A stretch of 11,848 nucleotides of DNA from Rubrivirga sp. Lineage in GTDB: Bacteria; Bacteroidota; Rhodothermia; Rhodothermales; Rubricoccaceae. Location of the stretch: assembly GCA_012269805.1 (NCBI GenBank), contig JAAXJP010000418.1, forward strand, positions 389-12,236, written 5' to 3'. Each line of letters begins with the position of its first letter. Position 1 is the stretch's first letter. The notes under the pieces were generated by a model. The model had not been told where the DNA came from. It ran no database searches and saw only the letters and a program-made list of their open reading frames with translations. Position numbers and translations under genes: made by a program. Positions 1-5,930 of this stretch are shown piece by piece.

Positions 1-262
1 CGACACCGAGCTGGAAGCTGCAAGGGCAAAGCTTGAAGAGAAGACTCATGCTTTTCTGGATCCAGTAGGCCAAAACACCTTCGTCGTCGAGGGCAATGCA
101 AAGTTCGTCCAGGTGCCTAAGGATTGGCGCCATAGGCATCCCGACAAATACAGCGAGGCTGTTAGGCAGATCAATATGGCAGCTGACGAGCTTTACAAAA
201 CATATGATGCCTTTATTCGACTAGGCCGAAAGAAGCTGGGCGACTCGGACACGGCGGTATAA
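1..262 (+). CDS. Hypothetical cassette protein, C-terminal part (5' end outside window)
   Basis: The frame is open from base 2 to the TAA at 260-262 and gives 86 residues, starting DTELEAARAKLEEKTHAF and ending KLGDSDTAV. It is a soluble, charged, probably helical segment with no membrane helix; a tyrosine-rich stretch (ADELYKTYDAFIRLGRKKL) precedes the end. I do not recognise the family. The stop codon lies within the R'' core of the following compact attC, so the gene fills its cassette to the last base. Its base composition is visibly poorer in GC, and its codon choice looser (aaa, gaa, ttt, tat), than the genes downstream, which suggests a different donor. The direction and uninterrupted frame make it a real gene; its function is unknown. 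Confidence 0.72.
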   Translation, partial: DTELEAARAKLEEKTHAFLDPVGQNTFVVEGNAKFVQVPKDWRHRHPDKYSEAVRQINMAADELYKTYDAFIRLGRKKLGDSDTAV

Positions 263-278
263 CCGCAAACTGTTCTGC
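257..278 (+). repeat. Compact attC site (22 bp)
   Basis: R'' GTATAAC (257-263), eight bases CGCAAACT, then R' GTTCTGC (272-278). The usual L''/L' arms and the ~80 bp interior are missing. It sits exactly where the attC between the partial first cassette and the next one should be, and its GTT defines the left edge of the duplicated unit. Confidence 0.7.
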
Positions 279-286
279 GGCTCCCG

Positions 287-294
287 TAGCTTGG
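287..294 (+). promoter_or_regulatory. Possible Bacteroidota-type -7 element (TAnnTTKG)
   Basis: TAGCTTGG ends 3 bases before the ATG of the DUF6090 gene. The same element, in a leader conserved from the attC GTT to the start codon, precedes the other three genes of this family (1977-1984, 4925-4932, 5919-5926). If it is a promoter, the transcript would begin at or near the ATG. No clear -33 box is visible. Confidence 0.25.
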
Positions 295-297
295 AAA

Positions 298-1131
298 ATG
301 GCTGAGACCGTCGATCACCTTGCCAAGCCTGAAACCGAGCCGCCAGTAAAGCGGCCGAAGCGAGCAGGCACCATCCTCGGTCGGCTGGCGCAGGCTGTGC
401 GGGAGCAGAACTGGTTCGCGGTCGCGCTCGAACTCGTCATCGTCGTCCTCGGCGTGGTCATCGGTTTCCAGATCACGGCGTGGGGGCAGGAGCGGGATCT
501 GCGGGAACGAGAAACGGCGCAGCGAGCCGCCCTCCGCGCCGACTTCGTCGAGACGAGGCGTAGGCTCGAAGCCACTGTTGTAGGATTGGAACCGGTAGTA
601 GGAGGCCAGCGCCAACTCCTCCGGATCATGAACGGCGTTGCGCCTCGACCAGCGGACGGCGACTCGATGGCGCTGCTCATCAACCGGACGTTTGAGTTCC
701 AGCGGGTCGAACCCGTCCTTGGTGCCTACGAGGCGATGGTGAACGCGGGCGACCTTCGGCTGATCAGCGACCCCGACCTCCGTGCTGAGATGGCTCTGTT
801 CGTGGACGACATCGCCGGTGGGTTCGAGGACGAGGACCAAGCTCTCGCCATACGGGTGCGGCTGATCGAACGGCTTTCGGAGAGCAACAACATCCTGGCG
901 TTCGTCCGACCCGAGTGGCGCGACTTTATTGGAGCGCCCGAGAGCGCGACGCCTCCGGATATAGACGCACTCCTGTTGGATACCAAGTTCCAGAGCTACG
1001 TCGTCGCAGTGAGCTTCGTAGAAGCCTCGGTGTTGGGCTTGTATCGAAGGCTGATTGAACGCCTGGATCGAATCCTGATTCATCTCGGGGCTGCTCATGA
1101 CGTCGGACATGACGCCGAGCAAGTAGAGTAG
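298..1131 (+). CDS. DUF6090-type single-pass membrane protein, copy 1
   Basis: 277 residues. The N-terminus is basic (about 1-39). One transmembrane helix spans about 40-62 (FAVALELVIVVLGVVIGFQI) and is followed by AWGQ and a charged, helical region, so the bulk of the protein is probably outside the inner membrane. A conserved patch at about 138-170 (EPVLGAYEAMVNAGDLRLIS followed by DPDLR) matches the second landmark of DUF6090 proteins, where a 'tyeal..sG.l.lI.n..Lr' pattern follows the helix. The family's function is unknown. The ATG at 298 was chosen because the leader and start are conserved in paralogues at 1988, 4936 and 5931. There is no Shine-Dalgarno. The start is 26 bases after the attC GTT. 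Family assignment is by recalled pattern, not by search. Confidence 0.85.
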   Translation: MAETVDHLAKPETEPPVKRPKRAGTILGRLAQAVREQNWFAVALELVIVVLGVVIGFQITAWGQERDLRERETAQRAALRADFVETRRRLEATVVGLEPVVGGQRQLLRIMNGVAPRPADGDSMALLINRTFEFQRVEPVLGAYEAMVNAGDLRLISDPDLRAEMALFVDDIAGGFEDEDQALAIRVRLIERLSESNNILAFVRPEWRDFIGAPESATPPDIDALLLDTKFQSYVVAVSFVEASVLGLYRRLIERLDRILIHLGAAHDVGHDAEQVE

Positions 1132-1153
1132 TGAGGAACCCGGCACCTGCGCC

Positions 1154-1282
1154 GCAGAACCCACCGCTGCAGGCCGACCCCGAGCGTCAGCGTTCTCGGC
1201 TCGTCCTGGCGTCGGCGTATCCTCCGCTTCGTCCTACCCGCCAGCCCTCAGCTTCGGGCGGCTGAGCGGTCACCTGTTCTGC
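1154..1282 (+). repeat. attC site (129 bp) of DUF6090 cassette, copy 1
   Basis: R'' GCAGAAC 1154-1160; L'' CCGCT-G-CAG-G-CCG 1164-1176; L' CGGCTGAGCGG 1259-1269; R' GTTCTGC 1276-1282. The L arms pair perfectly except for two unpaired G bases in L'' (1169, 1173), the usual extrahelical bases that orient the folded strand. The interior contains GCGTATCCT. Confidence 0.93.
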
Positions 1283-1306
1283 AGCCACTACCAGAAGGTG
1301 ACAACC

Positions 1307-1771
1307 ATGACTCCTCGCGTCGTATTCCTCGGGCTCCTACTCGCATCGGTCGTCGGAGCTCTCCCCGCGCACGCCCAGACAGTCGAGGGAACTCCTGCCG
1401 ATGAGGAAGCGATCAGAGAACTGCTTATGGCGCACGCGTCATCAGCGCAGCAAGGCGACGTTGACGGGATGGTAGCGACCCAACACGAGGACGTTGACGA
1501 GCGCCTTAGTAATGGGCACCTCCTCGTCGGAAGGGAGGAGGTCGCACAGTTCTTCCAGAGCATCGTCTCCGGAGGCGCTCACAGGCTGGCACACACGCAT
1601 CCGGCTGAATCGGTCAGGATTCGCTTCCTGAAACCCGACGTGGCGTTCGTCGACGTCGATTCTGCTTCCATGTCGGGATCTGGCCCGCGTACGCCATACT
1701 TCCTCGTGGTCACCAAAGTCGATGGGGAATGGGGAGTATCCGTGGTGCGGAGCGGTGTCCCTATTGAATGA
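1307..1771 (+). CDS. Secreted NTF2-fold (SnoaL/DUF4440-like) protein, copy 1
   Basis: 154 residues. Residues 1-23 form a signal peptide (VVFLGLLLASVVGALPAHA) with likely cleavage after AHA. The remainder has the order of a small NTF2-like protein: a helix DEEAIRELLMAHASSAQQGD with 'GD.d.m.a', then 'GREEVAQFF' and a strand-rich C-terminus (VRIRFLKPDVAFVDVDSAS, TPYFLVVTKVDGEWGVSVV). This matches DUF4440/SgcJ-type proteins, which bind small hydrophobic ligands or act as simple enzymes; the substrate cannot be predicted. A GTG at 1298 is in frame, but ATG 1307 is preferred because AGAAGG (1293-1298) sits 8 bases upstream. It is one of the few starts here with a Shine-Dalgarno. The gene ends inside an 18-bp tandem repeat. 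Confidence 0.85.
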   Translation: MTPRVVFLGLLLASVVGALPAHAQTVEGTPADEEAIRELLMAHASSAQQGDVDGMVATQHEDVDERLSNGHLLVGREEVAQFFQSIVSGGAHRLAHTHPAESVRIRFLKPDVAFVDVDSASMSGSGPRTPYFLVVTKVDGEWGVSVVRSGVPIE

Positions 1772-1798
1772 CGTGACGGGATTGAATGACGTGACGGG
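1763..1798 (+). repeat. 18-bp perfect tandem repeat over a gene's stop codon
   Basis: ATTGAATGACGTGACGGG occurs twice in direct succession (1763-1780, 1781-1798). The first unit contains the last two codons and TGA of the NTF2-fold gene. A slipped-strand duplication here would leave the protein unchanged. It is retained in the duplicate cassette at 3453-3488. Confidence 0.9.
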
Positions 1799-1843
1799 CA
1801 TCATCGCGGCCCCTTTTTTCTGGGGGCGTTCGGCTCCTGGGCT

Positions 1844-1968
1844 GCAGAACCCGCCATCGCAGGCCGACCCTCAGCACCAGGGTTCTCAGTCGTTCCGGCC
1901 GTCGCCGGGTCTATAGCTTCGGGAGAACGTTACCCCGCCTCGGGCGGCTGAATGGCCCTCTGTTCTGC
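1844..1968 (+). repeat. attC site (125 bp) of NTF2-fold cassette, copy 1
   Basis: R'' GCAGAAC 1844-1850, L'' CCAT-CG-CAG-G-CCG, L' CGGCTGAATGG, R' GTTCTGC 1962-1968. Compared with the standard arm CCGCT, the L'' here reads CCAT and the L' reads ATGG, so the change is compensated on both sides. The interior holds TATAGCTTCGGG. Confidence 0.92.
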
Positions 1969-1987
1969 GGCTCCCGTAGCTTGGAAA

Positions 1988-2821
1988 ATGACTGAGACCG
2001 TCGATCACCTTGCCAAGCCTGAAACCGAGCCGCCAGTAAAGCGGCCGAAGCGAGCAGGCACCATCCTCGGTCGGCTGGCGCAGGCTGTGCGGGAGCAGAA
2101 CTGGTTCGCGGTCGCGCTCGAACTCGTCATCGTCGTCCTCGGCGTGGTCATCGGTTTCCAGATCACGGCGTGGGGGCAGGAGCGGGATCTGCGGGAACGA
2201 GAAACGGCGCAGCGAGCCGCCCTCCGCGCCGACTTCGTCGAGACGAGGCGTAGGCTCGAAGCCACTGTTGTAGGATTGGAACCGGTAGTAGGAGGCCAGC
2301 GCCAACTCCTCCGGATCATGAACGGCGTTGCGCCTCGACCAGCGGACGGCGACTCGATGGCGCTGCTCATCAACCGGACGTTTGAGTTCCAGCGGGTCGA
2401 ACCCGTCCTTGGTGCCTACGAGGCGATGGTGAACGCGGGCGACCTTCGGCTGATCAGCGACCCCGACCTCCGTGCTGAGATGGCTCTGTTCGTGGACGAC
2501 ATCGCCGGTGGGTTCGAGGACGAGGACCAAGCTCTCGCCATACGGGTGCGGCTGATCGAACGGCTTTCGGAGAGCAACAACATCCTGGCGTTCGTCCGAC
2601 CCGAGTGGCGCGACTTTATTGGAGCGCCCGAGAGCGCGACGCCTCCGGATATAGACGCACTCCTGTTGGATACCAAGTTCCAGAGCTACGTCGTCGCAGT
2701 GAGCTTCGTAGAAGCCTCGGTGTTGGGCTTGTATCGAAGGCTGATTGAACGCCTGGATCGAATCCTGATTCATCTCGGGGCTGCTCATGACGTCGGACAT
2801 GACGCCGAGCAAGTAGAGTAG
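1988..2821 (+). CDS. DUF6090-type single-pass membrane protein, copy 2
   Basis: 277 residues, identical to the protein at 298-1131 except Thr2 for Ala2 (codon ACT for GCT). Topology is the same: short basic N-terminus, one helix at about 40-62, and a long outer domain with the EPVLGAYEAMVNAGDLRL patch. The frame stays open upstream to an ATG at 1952, but that would begin inside the preceding attC. The start at 1988 matches copy 1 and the paralogues. As the whole cassette pair is duplicated, this protein may differ from copy 1 only in dosage. Function unknown. Confidence 0.85.
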   Translation: MTETVDHLAKPETEPPVKRPKRAGTILGRLAQAVREQNWFAVALELVIVVLGVVIGFQITAWGQERDLRERETAQRAALRADFVETRRRLEATVVGLEPVVGGQRQLLRIMNGVAPRPADGDSMALLINRTFEFQRVEPVLGAYEAMVNAGDLRLISDPDLRAEMALFVDDIAGGFEDEDQALAIRVRLIERLSESNNILAFVRPEWRDFIGAPESATPPDIDALLLDTKFQSYVVAVSFVEASVLGLYRRLIERLDRILIHLGAAHDVGHDAEQVE

Positions 2822-2843
2822 TGAGGAACCCGGCACCTGCGCC

Positions 2844-2972
2844 GCAGAACCCACCGCTGCAGGCCGACCCCGAGCGTCAGCGTTCTCGGCTCGTCCTGGC
2901 GTCGGCGTATCCTCCGCTTCGTCCTACCCGCCAGCCCTCAGCTTCGGGCGGCTGAGCGGTCACCTGTTCTGC
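2844..2972 (+). repeat. attC site (129 bp) of DUF6090 cassette, copy 2
   Basis: Base for base the same as the site at 1154-1282: R'' GCAGAAC 2844-2850, R' GTTCTGC 2966-2972. Confidence 0.93.
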
Positions 2973-2996
2973 AGCCACTACCAGAAGGTGACAACC

Positions 2997-3461
2997 ATGA
3001 CTCCTCGCGTCGTATTCCTCGGGCTCCTACTCGCATCGGTCGTCGGAGCTCTCCCCGCGCACGCCCAGACAGTCGAGGGAACTCCTGCCGATGAGGAAGC
3101 GATCAGAGAACTGCTTATGGCGCACGCGTCATCAGCGCAGCAAGGCGACGTTGACGGGATGGTAGCGACCCAACACGAGGACGTTGACGAGCGCCTTAGT
3201 AATGGGCACCTCCTCGTCGGAAGGGAGGAGGTCGCACAGTTCTTCCAGAGCATCGTCTCCGGAGGCGCTCACAGGCTGGCACACACGCATCCGGCTGAAT
3301 CGGTCAGGATTCGCTTCCTGAAACCCGACGTGGCGTTCGTCGACGTCGATTCTGCTTCCATGTCGGGATCTGGCCCGCGTACGCCATACTTCCTCGTGGT
3401 CACCAAAGTCGATGGGGAATGGGGAGTATCCGTGGTGCGGAGCGGTGTCCCTATTGAATGA
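2997..3461 (+). CDS. Secreted NTF2-fold (SnoaL/DUF4440-like) protein, copy 2
   Basis: 154 residues, identical to the product of 1307-1771, with the same signal peptide (cleavage after about residue 23) and NTF2-like domain. The AGAAGG ribosome-binding sequence is at 2983-2988. The identity of both copies, including third codon positions and the tandem repeat over the stop codon, shows a very recent duplication. Retention by selection cannot be judged from one sequence. Confidence 0.85.
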   Translation: MTPRVVFLGLLLASVVGALPAHAQTVEGTPADEEAIRELLMAHASSAQQGDVDGMVATQHEDVDERLSNGHLLVGREEVAQFFQSIVSGGAHRLAHTHPAESVRIRFLKPDVAFVDVDSASMSGSGPRTPYFLVVTKVDGEWGVSVVRSGVPIE

Positions 3462-3488
3462 CGTGACGGGATTGAATGACGTGACGGG
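3453..3488 (+). repeat. 18-bp perfect tandem repeat, copy 2
   Basis: Same two units as at 1763-1798 (3453-3470 and 3471-3488), carried along in the cassette duplication. The slippage therefore predates the duplication. Confidence 0.9.
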
Positions 3489-3533
3489 CATCATCGCGGC
3501 CCCTTTTTTCTGGGGGCGTTCGGCTCCTGGGCT

Positions 3534-3658
3534 GCAGAACCCGCCATCGCAGGCCGACCCTCAGCACCAGGGTTCTCAGTCGTTCCGGCCGTCGCCGGGT
3601 CTATAGCTTCGGGAGAACGTCACCCCGCCTCGGGCGGCTGAATGGCCCTCTGTTCTAC
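3534..3658 (+). repeat. attC site (125 bp) of NTF2-fold cassette, copy 2
   Basis: R'' GCAGAAC 3534-3540, R' GTTCTAC 3652-3658. It differs from copy 1 at 3621 (C for T) and in the last bases of R', which belong to the next cassette. Such a junction arises when integration crosses over at G^TT. Confidence 0.92.
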
Positions 3659-3662
3659 CGCT

Positions 3663-4067
3663 ATGTGCAGGCCACAATTCAAACAGGCAGCCCTCCTCAT
3701 CGCCCTGCTCCCATTGGCCGCCTGTGATCTTTTTGAGGGCGACGATCTGGGAGTGGGCATCGATGGCACCTGGAGGGCATCCGACAACTTCTACATAGTA
3801 GTCGAGTCGCCGGTCGTTGAGAGACTTGAGGCGGTGGAAGGGAGGGGCTGCTGGTACTCGATACGGTTCGAGTCAAGGGCCGTCGGTGACTACTACGAAT
3901 TGAGCAACGAATACTTCAATGCGACCGACGTGATCTACCACTCGGACGACGTGTTGTACTTGGGGTCGGGCTCCCCCAAGCCATCGGACCTCGCATTCGA
4001 CCGAGTCCCGTTAACGAAGTCTGAGTTGCTCGGCCGTCGCCCGTACTGTGACGGCGGGCCGCGGTAG
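3663..4067 (+). CDS. Small hypothetical lipoprotein
   Basis: 134 residues. A lipoprotein signal peptide is clear: basic N-region (CRPQFKQ), hydrophobic core (AALLIALLPL) and lipobox LAAC with Cys21 as the lipidated residue. The mature part (about 114 residues) starts with an acidic linker, DLFEGDDLG, and looks strand-rich (GTWRASDNFYIVVES, GCWYSIRFESRAVGDYYEL, DVLYLGSG). Three more cysteines are present. I do not recognise the family. The frame extends back to an ATG at 3642 inside the attC; ATG 3663 is chosen because it starts the signal peptide directly. The leader is only 10 bases after the GTT, the shortest in the array. The stop codon TAG lies in the R'' core of its own attC. Confidence 0.78.
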   Translation: MCRPQFKQAALLIALLPLAACDLFEGDDLGVGIDGTWRASDNFYIVVESPVVERLEAVEGRGCWYSIRFESRAVGDYYELSNEYFNATDVIYHSDDVLYLGSGSPKPSDLAFDRVPLTKSELLGRRPYCDGGPR

Positions 4068-4186
4068 AACCCGCGCTTGCAGGCCGACCGCCCCGCGCAG
4101 CGTTCTCAATCACCGAGGCGGTCGCGTATCCTCTCGCACGCCGACCGTCCGCCTCGGGGCGGCGGCTGAATCGCCCCTTGTTATAC
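4064..4186 (+). repeat. attC site (123 bp) of lipoprotein cassette
   Basis: R'' GTAGAAC 4064-4070 is the exact reverse complement of the GTTCTAC that starts this cassette at 3652. L'' contains GCTT-G-CAG-G-CCG, L' CGGCTGAATCG, R' GTTATAC 4180-4186. It is the shortest full-length site; its interior holds GCGTATCCT. Confidence 0.9.
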
Positions 4187-4187
4187 C

Positions 4188-4215
4188 GCGCCTCGCCTCG
4201 GCGTAAACGAGGCGC
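4188..4215 (+). promoter_or_regulatory. Leader with two mutually exclusive hairpins
   Basis: The 3' arm CGAGGCGC (4208-4215) can pair with GCGCCTCG at 4188-4195 (8 bp, 12-base loop), or its first seven bases can pair with CGCCTCG at 4194-4200 (7 bp, 7-base loop). The leader between the attC GTT and the cupin start is the longest in the array. Pairing is seen directly; a regulatory role is a guess. Confidence 0.3.
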
Positions 4216-4247
4216 ACCGTACTCTTCGCTCACCAAACACCACTGCC

Positions 4248-4745
4248 ATGCCCGATCAGGACGGCATACCCATTCCCGATCAGCCGGTCGCTAGGCGCGC
4301 ACTCCTCCGGCTCGGCCTCCTCACCGCCGCCGGGACGCTCGCGGGTTGCGCAGGCGCAGGGATGGCATCTACGGCTGGCGCGGGAGACCTGCCGACTGAC
4401 GATTGGCCGTGGCCCGAGGAGCTCGACGCCATGCGCGCCGCGCCCGGATTCCACGACGTACTTCTCGAGAACGAACACGTTCGGATGCTGGCGGCTAGGA
4501 TCGGCCCTGGCGAGCGGACCCCCATCCACACACACCGCTGGCCGAGCGCCCACCACGTCATGAGTTGGAGCGACTTCGTCCGGCGCGACGGGGACGGTAC
4601 GGTCGTGCTCGACTCGCGCACGACGCCGCTATCGGCGAGTCCGCCCGAGGCGCTGTGGGGCGCCCCGCTGCCCCCGCACAGCTTGGAGAACGTGGGGACG
4701 GGTGCACTCTACGTCGTCAGCGTCGAGGTCAAACCCGTCTCGTAA
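4248..4745 (+). CDS. Cupin-domain protein with Tat/lipoprotein signal
   Basis: 165 residues. The signal region carries a twin arginine (RR, 16-17, in ARRALLRLGLL), a hydrophobic stretch and a lipobox LAGC with Cys34, so a Tat-exported lipoprotein is likely. After a low-complexity linker the mature part is a short cupin-type domain. It has FHDVLLENEHVRMLAARIGPGE at about 68-89, a metal-type cluster HTH (94-96) with AHH following, and the second cupin motif PPHSLENVG (142-150) with His144. These histidines probably bind a metal. Small cupins of this kind include dioxygenase-like and sensor proteins; the substrate is not predictable. ATG 4248 directly precedes the signal region. The cassette's first bases (TTATAC) do not match its R'' (GCAGAAC). 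Confidence 0.8.
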   Translation: MPDQDGIPIPDQPVARRALLRLGLLTAAGTLAGCAGAGMASTAGAGDLPTDDWPWPEELDAMRAAPGFHDVLLENEHVRMLAARIGPGERTPIHTHRWPSAHHVMSWSDFVRRDGDGTVVLDSRTTPLSASPPEALWGAPLPPHSLENVGTGALYVVSVEVKPVS

Positions 4746-4788
4746 TCGGTTCGGGGCCTTTCTCACTTGTGCTCGGCTCCCCGGCGCC

Positions 4789-4916
4789 GCAGAACCCACC
4801 GCTGCAGGCCGACAGCACGCGCGAACGTTTTGCTTCGTCCGAGCGCGGGTGTCTACGTTGCATCGCCCTACCTGCCAGTCGTCAGCGTGCTGCGGCTGAG
4901 CGGTCCACTGTTCTGC
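4789..4916 (+). repeat. attC site (128 bp) of cupin cassette
   Basis: R'' GCAGAAC 4789-4795, L'' CCGCT-G-CAG-G-CCG, L' CGGCTGAGCGG, R' GTTCTGC 4910-4916. The interior contains TTTTG, 21 bases, then TACGTTGC, which resembles a Bacteroidota promoter. Confidence 0.92.
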
Positions 4917-4924
4917 GGCTCCCG

Positions 4925-4932
4925 TAGGTTTG
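4925..4932 (+). promoter_or_regulatory. Possible -7 element, exact TAnnTTTG
   Basis: TAGGTTTG matches the Bacteroidota -7 consensus exactly and ends 3 bases before the ATG at 4936. A transcript starting a few bases downstream would have almost no leader. No good -33 TTTG is present 19-21 bases upstream, so the call is weak. Confidence 0.3.
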
Positions 4933-4935
4933 CAC

Positions 4936-5781
4936 ATGGACGAGACCGACGGACACCCTCCCGAGCCCGAAGCGCCAGCCGAACGGCCGAGGCGGGCGCA
5001 CACGATTCTCGGACGGCTGTCTCAGGCCGTCCGCGAGCAGAACTGGTTCGCCGTCGCGCTCGAACTGGTGATCGTCGTGCTCGGCGTCGTAATCGGTTTC
5101 CAGATCACGGCGTGGGGGCAGGCTCGCTCAGACGCCGCGAGGGAGGCGGGCTACCTCGAACAGATCGCCTCGGACCTTGCGGAGACGGAGCGTGTGATGG
5201 CCGAGGGTAATCTCGGAGCTAGGGATATCGAGCGGGCCATCTACCTGCTCGAACGCGCGTTCTATACCCCGGAGCGGCCGCCGCGAGACTCTCTGTTGGT
5301 TTGGCTTGGCAACGCCGCCTTCGGAGCGCCGCGGCGTCCGGTCCTCGGAACGGTGGAGGCTCTCGTCTCGAGCGGTGACCTCGCGCTAGTGCGTAACGAC
5401 TCCCTCCGGTCCGCTCTCACCCAGTACCTAGAAGACGCGCGGTCTGAGATCGACACTCAAGCGCGGTTCGAACGCACACGGGCCTCGGCTGAAGAGCAGC
5501 TCCGCAGGCATGCCGACTTCTCCGTCCCGATCAAGGCAGTGCTCCCACCAGAGCACATTGAGGGAGCCCTAGGAGTGCCGATTGGAGAGACGGCGTACTT
5601 CGACGGCCCCCGGCGCTCGCCGTTGCCTCTGAATGTCGACGGATTCCTCAGCAATGGCGAGGCCCGGCACGCCGTCGAACAACTCGTGCTCGGGACACAG
5701 AACCTGCGTCGAGGCCGGGGCAGGATGCTACGGGACGCGACGGCGCTGCGTGCGCTTGTAGAGGCCGAACGCCAGGACTGA
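4936..5781 (+). CDS. DUF6090-type single-pass membrane protein (paralogue 2)
   Basis: 281 residues. An acidic/proline-rich tip (1-18) is followed by a basic stretch and one transmembrane helix at about 38-60. From EQNWF to AWGQ the sequence is identical to the paralogue at 298-1131 over 29 residues. Beyond that, the outer domain is very different apart from RPVLGTVEALVSSGDLALVR (about 135-155) followed by NDSLRSALTQYL, the conserved family patch. A coiled-coil-like segment follows the helix (EAGYLEQIASDLAETERVMA). The start is the ATG at 4936; an in-frame TTG at 4930 is disfavoured by the leader shared with the paralogues. The TGA at 5779-5781 lies 3 bases before the attC. Function unknown. 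Confidence 0.85.
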   Translation: MDETDGHPPEPEAPAERPRRAHTILGRLSQAVREQNWFAVALELVIVVLGVVIGFQITAWGQARSDAAREAGYLEQIASDLAETERVMAEGNLGARDIERAIYLLERAFYTPERPPRDSLLVWLGNAAFGAPRRPVLGTVEALVSSGDLALVRNDSLRSALTQYLEDARSEIDTQARFERTRASAEEQLRRHADFSVPIKAVLPPEHIEGALGVPIGETAYFDGPRRSPLPLNVDGFLSNGEARHAVEQLVLGTQNLRRGRGRMLRDATALRALVEAERQD

Positions 5782-5784
5782 TCC

Positions 5785-5910
5785 GCAGAACCCACCGCTG
5801 CAGGCCGACAGCACGCGCGAGCGTTCTTGCCTCGTCCGAGCGCCGCGTATCCTGTCGCTCGTTCACACCGCTAGTCGTGCGTCGCGCGGCTGAGCGGTCA
5901 CCTGTTCTGC
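5785..5910 (+). repeat. attC site (126 bp) of DUF6090 paralogue 2 cassette
   Basis: R'' GCAGAAC 5785-5791, R' GTTCTGC 5904-5910, with the standard L arms including the two extra G bases in L''. The first 40 bases are almost identical to the sites at 4789 and 6784, so these three form a close sub-group. Confidence 0.92.
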
Positions 5911-5930
5911 GGCTCCTGTAGCTTCGGCGT

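Larger units (their letters stand above)
273..1962 (+). repeat. 1690-bp tandem duplication of a two-cassette unit, copy 1
   Basis: This unit holds a DUF6090-type cassette (273-1276) and an NTF2-fold cassette (1277-1962). It is repeated immediately at 1963-3652. By eye the copies differ at only two positions: G301 versus A1991, and T1931 versus C3621. Homology begins and ends within the CTGTTCT of attC R' cores, so the boundaries coincide with G^TT crossover points. Confidence 0.93.
1963..3652 (+). repeat. 1690-bp tandem duplication of a two-cassette unit, copy 2
   Basis: This is the second copy of the unit at 273-1962, with the same length and gene content. One of the two differences changes codon 2 of the membrane protein (Ala to Thr); the other is inside the last attC (3621). 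The unit after it starts TTCTACCG rather than TTCTGCGG, so the copy ends at the R' core. Confidence 0.93.

Noticed and set aside
193..1164. Long - strand open frame opposite the first DUF6090 gene (also 1886-2854)
   Set aside because: It overlaps a well-supported membrane protein with conserved paralogues, starts and ends in unrelated sequence, and its translation has no domain-like character. It is a by-product of codon bias on the + strand.
1809..1827. Stem GCCCC...GGGGC with a run of T (also 3499-3517), as a terminator
   Set aside because: The T run is in the loop and not after the stem, so it does not fit an intrinsic terminator; the stem is only five base pairs.
273..3652. Composite transposon as explanation for the duplicated block
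   Set aside because: There is no transposase, no terminal inverted repeat and no target duplication; the ends are attC crossover points.
4767..5210. Open frame across the attC into the DUF6090 paralogue 2 gene
   Set aside because: It is in a different frame from the conserved gene at 4936 and its Arg-rich translation is typical of a shadow frame.
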